Assembly: GCF_019931575.1 (NCBI RefSeq)
Contig: NZ_CP082923.1
Span: forward strand, 4,774,001 to 4,838,000
DNA from: Caulobacter segnis
GTDB lineage: Bacteria; Pseudomonadota; Alphaproteobacteria; Caulobacterales; Caulobacteraceae
DNA: 64,000 nucleotides
Reading direction: 5' to 3'
This document shows, in pieces, positions 59,523-64,000 of this stretch. Within the stretch, counting starts at the first letter, position 1, and each line of letters starts with the position of its first letter. Made by a program: the position numbers and the translations under genes. Under the pieces are notes generated by a model. That model worked only from the letters and a program-made list of their open reading frames with translations. It did no database searches and was not told where the DNA came from.

Positions 59523-60551
59523 ATGGGTTACCGGGTCGCCGTGGTCGGCGCCACGGGCAATGTGGGCCGCGAGATGTTCAACATCCTCGAGGAAGTGAAA
59601 TTCCCCGTGGACAAGATGCACGCCATCGCCAGCCGCAAATCCATCGGCGTCGAAGTCTCCTTCGGTAGCCAGATCCTGCGGTGCGAGGACCTGGAGACGT
59701 TCGACTTCTCGACCGTCGACATCGTGCTGATGAGCGCCGGCGGCGCCATCTCCAAGGCCTGGGGCGAGAAGATCGGCGCGGCCGGCCCGATCGTCATCGA
59801 CAATTCCAGCCACTTCCGGATGGACCCAGACGTGCCGCTGGTGGTGCCGGAAGTGAACCCGAACGCCGTCGACAAGCTGCCCAAGAACATCATCGCCAAC
59901 CCCAACTGCTCGACCGCGCAGCTGGTGGTAGTGCTGGCCCCCCTGCACGCTGAAGCCAAGATCAAGCGGGTGGTCGTCTCGACCTACCAGTCGGTGTCGG
60001 GCGCGGGCAAGGAAGGCATGGACGAGCTGTGGGAGCAGACCAAGGGCGTGTTCGTCCTGGGCGCCCCGCCGCCCAAGAAGTTCACCAAGCAGATCGCCTT
60101 CAACGTCATCCCGCACATCGATGTGTTCATGGAGGACGGCTACACGAAGGAAGAGTGGAAGATGATGGCGGAGACCAAGAAGATCCTGGATCCGTCGATC
60201 AAGCTGACCGCCACCGCCGTGCGCGTGCCGGTCATGGTCGGCCACGCCGAGTCGGTGAACATCGAATTCGAGACCCCGCTGGACGAGGAAGACGTCCGCG
60301 AGATCCTGCGCGACGCCGACGGCGTGGAAGTCATCGATAAGCGCGAGGACGGCGGCTACATGACGCCGAAGGAAAGCGCCGGCGAATTCCCGGTCTATGT
60401 CTCGCGCATCCGCACCGACCCGACCGTCGAGAACGGCATCGCGCTGTGGTGCGTGGCCGACAACCTGCGCAAGGGCGCGGCCCTGAACGCCGTGCAGATC
60501 GCCCAGCTGCTGCACGACAAGGGCCTGATCAAGCAGAAGACCCCGGCCTAG
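59523..60551 (+). CDS. asd: Aspartate-semialdehyde dehydrogenase
   Basis: 342 residues. Reduces aspartyl phosphate to aspartate semialdehyde for lysine, diaminopimelate, threonine and methionine. N-terminal NADP site VAVVGATGNVGREMFNILEE; catalytic cysteine C129 in NPNCSTAQLV; QSVSGAGKEGMDEL; HIDVFMEDGYTKEE. Start at 59523, with AGGAGAG upstream; an open frame upstream from 59376 is not protein-like. Ends with a strong terminator. Confidence 0.97.
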   Translation: MGYRVAVVGATGNVGREMFNILEEVKFPVDKMHAIASRKSIGVEVSFGSQILRCEDLETFDFSTVDIVLMSAGGAISKAWGEKIGAAGPIVIDNSSHFRMDPDVPLVVPEVNPNAVDKLPKNIIANPNCSTAQLVVVLAPLHAEAKIKRVVVSTYQSVSGAGKEGMDELWEQTKGVFVLGAPPPKKFTKQIAFNVIPHIDVFMEDGYTKEEWKMMAETKKILDPSIKLTATAVRVPVMVGHAESVNIEFETPLDEEDVREILRDADGVEVIDKREDGGYMTPKESAGEFPVYVSRIRTDPTVENGIALWCVADNLRKGAALNAVQIAQLLHDKGLIKQKTPA

Positions 60552-60584
60552 GACCCCTATCCGCAACAAGCGGGTGGAAATCAG

Positions 60585-60617
60585 GGCTCCCGGGGCAGAT
60601 GTCCCGGGAGCCTTTTT
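60585..60617 (+). terminator. Intrinsic terminator after asd
   Basis: GGCTCCCGGG (60585-60594) and CCCGGGAGCC (60603-60612), 8-base loop, then TTTTT. Strong Rho-independent terminator; rarD starts 26 bases later. Confidence 0.92.
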
Positions 60618-60642
60618 CTTTCCTGACGATAAGGACGACGCC

Positions 60643-61548
60643 ATGTCGGCGAGCGTGAACCAGACCCAGGCCGAGACACGGTCGGCCTACGTCGCCGGCG
60701 TCGGCTGCTACGTGCTTTGGGGCTTCCTGCCCCTGTACTTCCACCTGCTGTCGAACCTGGGCGTACCGCCCTGGGAGATGATCGCCCACCGCTCGCTGTG
60801 GTCGGTGCTGTGGGCGGCGGGCCTCGTCCTGATCGCCAGGCAGGGCGGCCAGGTCGCCCAGGTGCTGCGCCAGCCCAAGACCCTGGGGGTCCTGGCGCTG
60901 TCGACCCTGGCCATCTTCAGCAACTGGACGATCTACGTCTTCGCGGTGAACGCCGGCCATGTGATCGAGGCCAGCCTCGGCTACTATATCAATCCGCTGA
61001 TGAACATGGCCGCCGGGGCCCTGCTGTTTCGCGAGCGCATGACCGTCGAGGGCAAGGTCGCGATCGGCTTCGCGGTCGTCGGCGTCGGCATCCAGACCCT
61101 GGCCCTGGGCCACCTGCCGATCGTGTCGCTGGGCCTGGCCCTGACCTTCTGCGCCTATGGCATCCTGAGGAAGCAGGTGAAGGCCGACGCTCAGACCGGC
61201 CTCTTCGTCGAGTGCGCCTACCTGGCCCTGCCCGGCCTGTTCTACGTGCTGCACCTGCAGGCCAGCGGCCAGGGCCACTTCGGCGCCGGCGTCACCGCCC
61301 TGCTGGCCCTGGCCGGCCCCGCCACGGTGATCCCGCTGGCCCTGTTCGCCTGGTCGGCCCGCCGCCTGCCCCTCAGCGCCCTGGGCTTCCTGCAGTTCAT
61401 CGCGCCCACGCTGCAGTTCCTGCTGGGCGTCGCGTTCGGCGAGCCATTCACGCCGCTGCGGGCCCTGTCGTTCGCGTTCATCTGGCTGGGCGTGGCCGTG
61501 TTCGCCTATGGGGCCTGGAAGCGGACGCGGGTGCTGGCGCCGGCCTGA
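60643..61548 (+). CDS. rarD: RarD/EamA family transporter
   Basis: 301 residues, ten hydrophobic segments of the drug/metabolite (DMT) superfamily, RarD subgroup: GVGCYVLWGFLPLYFHLL, WEMIAHRSLWSV, NWTIYVFAVNAGHVIEASLGYYINPLMNM, and LPLSALGFLQFIAPTLQFLLGV. Probably an exporter of small metabolites; substrate unknown (chloramphenicol sensitivity in E. coli). The start 60643 follows the asd terminator, with AAGGA upstream. Confidence 0.9.
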   Translation: MSASVNQTQAETRSAYVAGVGCYVLWGFLPLYFHLLSNLGVPPWEMIAHRSLWSVLWAAGLVLIARQGGQVAQVLRQPKTLGVLALSTLAIFSNWTIYVFAVNAGHVIEASLGYYINPLMNMAAGALLFRERMTVEGKVAIGFAVVGVGIQTLALGHLPIVSLGLALTFCAYGILRKQVKADAQTGLFVECAYLALPGLFYVLHLQASGQGHFGAGVTALLALAGPATVIPLALFAWSARRLPLSALGFLQFIAPTLQFLLGVAFGEPFTPLRALSFAFIWLGVAVFAYGAWKRTRVLAPA

Positions 61549-61569
61549 AGACCAGGCCATGGTCGCGGC

Positions 61570-63009
61570 ATGGCAAGTTCGAACAGGCCGAACTCGAACA
61601 GGGACGAGACGATCTCCAAGGGTCGCGGCCGGCTGATCCTGGCCGCCACGGTGCTGGGCTCCAGCCTGGCCTTCATCGACGGCTCGGTGGTCAATGTCGC
61701 CCTGCCCGCCATCCGCCAGGCGCTGAAGGCCGACCCGGCCGAGATCCAGTGGATCGTCAACGCCTACCTCCTGCTGCTGGGCTCGCTGGTCCTGATCGGC
61801 GGCTCGGCCGGCGACCGCTGGGGCCGGCGGCGGATGTTCATGGCCGGCGTCGTCCTGTTCGCCCTGGCCTCCCTGGCCTGCGCCCTGGCTCCGAACGTCC
61901 AGCTGCTGATCGCCGTCCGCGCCGTCCAGGGCCTGGCGGCCGCCTTCGTCGTGCCGGCCAGCCTGGCCATCCTGGGCGCGTCGTTCGACGAAAAGGCGCG
62001 CGGCCCGATGATCGGCGCCTGGGCCGGCTTCGCGGCGGTGACCGCCGCCGTCGGCCCGGTGCTGGGCGGCTGGCTGGTCGACGCGGTGTCGTGGCGCGCC
62101 ATCTTCCTGATCAACCTGCCGATCGCCGCCGCCACCGTCTGGCTGGCGCTGAAGGCCGTGCCCGAGAGCCGCGACCCCGACGTCGACCACCTGGACTGGC
62201 GCGGCGCGATCCTGGCGGCCGCCGGCCTGGGCGTCCTGACCTGGGGCCTGACGGCGGCGGGCGAGCGTGGCTGGCATAGCCCGGCGGTCTGGAGCGCCCT
62301 GGTCGCCGGCGTCGCGATCCTGGCCGGCTTCGTTTTGGCCCAAGCGCGCGAGACGCATCCGATGATGCCGCTGTCGCTCTATCGCTCGCCGACCTTCAGC
62401 GGCGCCAACCTCCTGACCCTGGCGCTCTATTTCGGCCTGACCGGAGCCTTGTTCTTCCTGCCCTACGAACTGATCGCCAAGCACGGCTACAAGGCGGCCG
62501 AGGCCGGGGCGACTCTGCTGCCGCTGTCGGCGGTGATGGGGACGCTGTCGGGCGTCTCGGGTCGCGTCGCCAACAAGGTCGGCGCCCGCGCCATGCTGAC
62601 GGTCGGCCCGATCACGGCCGGGATCGGCTTCGCCCTGCTGGGCGCGCCGTGGATCGCCAGCGGCTTCTGGACCGGCGTGCTGCCCGGCCTGCTGGTGCTG
62701 GCCCTGGGCATGACGATCAGCGTCGCGCCCCTCACCAGCACGGTGATGGCGGCGGTCCCGTCCAGCCATTCCGGCGTCGCCTCGGGGATCAACAACGCCG
62801 TAGCCCGTGTCGCTGGCCTGCTGGCCGTGGCAGTGCTGGGGCTCGTCTATTTCGCGCCCGGCGGCGGGGGCTATCCGTGGGTGATGGGCATCAGCGCCGC
62901 GGCGGCGATCGCGGCCGGCCTCGTGGGCCTGGCGACCATCAGAACCCCGAGCCCTAGAACCGATGCGCCACGCCCACCACCAGCTGCAGGTCCGGGGTCC
63001 GACGGTTGA
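61570..63009 (+). CDS. MFS transporter, DHA2 (14-helix) type
   Basis: 479 residues. Signature after helix 1, FIDGSVVNVALPAIRQAL, and between helices 2 and 3, GSAGDRWGRRRMFMAG, are those of the drug:H+ antiporter-2 family (EmrB/QacA-like), with 14 helices. Probably exports toxic compounds. Starts 21 bases after rarD and may be read with it. The last 56 bases overlap the end of the convergent outer-membrane-type gene, the longest such overlap in the window. Confidence 0.9.
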   Translation: MASSNRPNSNRDETISKGRGRLILAATVLGSSLAFIDGSVVNVALPAIRQALKADPAEIQWIVNAYLLLLGSLVLIGGSAGDRWGRRRMFMAGVVLFALASLACALAPNVQLLIAVRAVQGLAAAFVVPASLAILGASFDEKARGPMIGAWAGFAAVTAAVGPVLGGWLVDAVSWRAIFLINLPIAAATVWLALKAVPESRDPDVDHLDWRGAILAAAGLGVLTWGLTAAGERGWHSPAVWSALVAGVAILAGFVLAQARETHPMMPLSLYRSPTFSGANLLTLALYFGLTGALFFLPYELIAKHGYKAAEAGATLLPLSAVMGTLSGVSGRVANKVGARAMLTVGPITAGIGFALLGAPWIASGFWTGVLPGLLVLALGMTISVAPLTSTVMAAVPSSHSGVASGINNAVARVAGLLAVAVLGLVYFAPGGGGYPWVMGISAAAAIAAGLVGLATIRTPSPRTDAPRPPPAAGPGSDG

Positions 63010-63754
63010 GGCCGACATAGGCCGAGGCGTCGAACTGGACGTCCTTCAGGCTCGCCGGGGTCCAGGCGGCGGTCAGGTCGAAGCTGGTCTGGGTGACCCG
63101 GCCGGCCGAGTCGTCGTCGACATCGACCCACAGCTCCGCGCCCAGGTTCACCGGCCCGACCATGCGGCCCACGCCGCTGGCCAGAACGTAGCCGGCGTGG
63201 CGGCCCGAGCCGTCGGCGTCGGGCCGGGCGTCGAGCTCGGGCGACAGGCTCAGCGACCAGTCGTCGTTCAAGGGGATCGAGACGGGGACGATCACCCCGC
63301 CCTGCCAGGCGTCGCCGCCGATCCCGTCCGCCCCGGTGGGCGCGACGACGAACGGCTGGACGGCGACCGACAGGCCATCGCCCGCCGGGTTCCTCAGCGA
63401 CCACCGCAGGGCCAGGCTCAGGTCGCCAGCGCCGGACACGGCCCCGACGACGCCCTGGTCCTTGGTCCGCACGCGCTCATAGGGCGTCCAACTCAGCTGT
63501 CCCTCGACCGTCGAGGCCAGGCCCAGCCGCAGCTCCAGCCCGCCATAGGCGATGTCGTGGGTCGAGACTCCGTCGCTCTTGTCCAGGGTCGCGTCGACGC
63601 CGCTGACCTCGACCTGGAAACGGCCCTTGTCCAGCACGCACGGCGGCGAGCCCTTGCCCGGACGGTCGGGACAGAAGTCGCGCTCTTCGGCGTGAACGCT
63701 TCCCGCGAGGGCCAGGGCGGCCAGCGCCAGCGCGGCGATACGGATCGAAACCAT
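62954..63754 (-). CDS. Outer-membrane-type protein (transporter/Phenol_MetA_deg-like)
   Basis: 266 residues. Signal peptide MVSIRIAALALAALALAGSVHAEE, then beta-rich sequence (GRFQVEVSGVDATLDKSDG, LELRLGLASTVEGQLSWTPYERV, GDLSLALRWSLRNPAGDGLSVAVQPFVVAPTG) ending in VGVAHRF. The pattern matches the meta-pathway phenol degradation-like barrel family, predicted to form an outer membrane channel. Its 3' end overlaps the transporter gene by 56 bases. Confidence 0.78.
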   Translation of the reverse strand: MVSIRIAALALAALALAGSVHAEERDFCPDRPGKGSPPCVLDKGRFQVEVSGVDATLDKSDGVSTHDIAYGGLELRLGLASTVEGQLSWTPYERVRTKDQGVVGAVSGAGDLSLALRWSLRNPAGDGLSVAVQPFVVAPTGADGIGGDAWQGGVIVPVSIPLNDDWSLSLSPELDARPDADGSGRHAGYVLASGVGRMVGPVNLGAELWVDVDDDSAGRVTQTSFDLTAAWTPASLKDVQFDASAYVGLNRRTPDLQLVVGVAHRF

Positions 63755-63816
63755 GCGTCTCTCCTTCGGACGCGACGCTACAGGCTAGGCTTCAACGGTC
63801 TCTAAAGCGAGGCCCT

Positions 63817-64000
63817 CTACAGGCTGGCGTAGGCCGCCTCGATCAGGCGCACGGCGCGTGGGTCACCGATCAGGGCATTGCCCTGCTTGTTCATCACATA
63901 GGCCCCCGAGACACCGCGCGTGGGGTCGGCGAACGCGCACGAGCCGCCCCAGCCGGAGTGGCCGAACGCGTCGAGCGTGGGGCCATAGAACAGGTTGGGC
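63817..64000 (-). CDS. Serine hydrolase (beta-lactamase/EstB family), 3' end only
   Basis: The frame is open to the window edge; the last 61 residues are present. They include the segment FGHSGWGGSCAFADP and end DPRAVRLIEAAYASL. The HxG-type motif (FGHSGWGG) is the conserved C-terminal box of class C beta-lactamase-fold esterases and D-aminopeptidases, replacing KTG. Start and catalytic SxxK lie outside the window. Stop at 63817-63819. Confidence 0.8.
   Translation of the reverse strand, partial: PNLFYGPTLDAFGHSGWGGSCAFADPTRGVSGAYVMNKQGNALIGDPRAVRLIEAAYASL

Overview
The window is about 70% GC, compactly coded, and reads as chromosome of an alphaproteobacterium of the Caulobacteraceae, most likely Caulobacter or a close relative. 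The grounds are the alphaproteobacterial split ATP synthase operon (atpH-A-G-D-orf-C without the F0 genes), the short epsilon subunit, the gshA, rsmE, ubiA, polA and asd protein types, two TonB-dependent receptors, a perfect CtrA-type site (TTAA-N7-TTAA), a perfect alphaproteobacterial LexA-type site (GAAC-N7-GAAC), and small secreted proteins of Caulobacter character. I see no rRNA, tRNA, CRISPR array, phage, transposase or plasmid gene. This is an ordinary core-genome stretch whose novelty lies mainly in regulatory DNA, repeats and protein architecture.

Layout. 1-7.1 kb: end of tldD, a frameshifted GNAT gene, a TonB-dependent receptor, a peptide/proton symporter, a DUF427 gene and a 48-residue membrane protein behind a CtrA-type box. 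7.1-16.6 kb: a secreted molybdopterin-domain protein behind a 31-bp palindrome, gshA, rsmE, ppk2, a DUF1801 gene, a DUF4153 membrane protein, an ABC exporter, two small membrane proteins and ubiA. 16.5-24.5 kb: small metabolic and secreted genes, including a fatty acid desaturase, an EtfB-type lysine methyltransferase, a VOC protein behind a LexA-type box, tandem YkgJ-like cysteine-cluster proteins, an aldo/keto reductase and a DUF6624 protein. 24.6-32.2 kb: the conserved series proA-nadD-rsfS-rlmH-envC(ldpF type)-ctpA-yibQ-rppH, covering proline, NAD, ribosome maturation and cell envelope or division.

32.2-43.8 kb: two alpha/beta hydrolases (the first with a long Ala/Lys/Pro tail and an apparent frameshift), the guanidinium exporter gdx with an upstream guanidine-II riboswitch, a secreted protein, the F1 ATPase operon with an extra zinc-ribbon-like gene between atpD and atpC, a small secreted protein, a cluster of palindromes, and an acyl-CoA dehydrogenase. 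43.9-52.7 kb: a LemA/TPM/TPM membrane cluster (the first TPM gene starts inside a REP-like repeat), an NTF2-like protein, an N-acyl-D-amino-acid deacylase family enzyme, a TonB-dependent receptor, a thiolase with a duplicated 3' end, and a 45-residue secreted peptide. 52.8-64 kb: a chemotaxis receptor, polA, a four-repeat TonB-C-like secreted protein, asd, rarD, a DHA2 transporter, an outer-membrane-type protein, and the end of a serine hydrolase.

Two coding frames look broken by a single missing base (near 1,620 and near 33,752). Either sequencing error or real mutation would fit. All positions come from reading the sequence; family names rest on recognised motifs, not on a database search.
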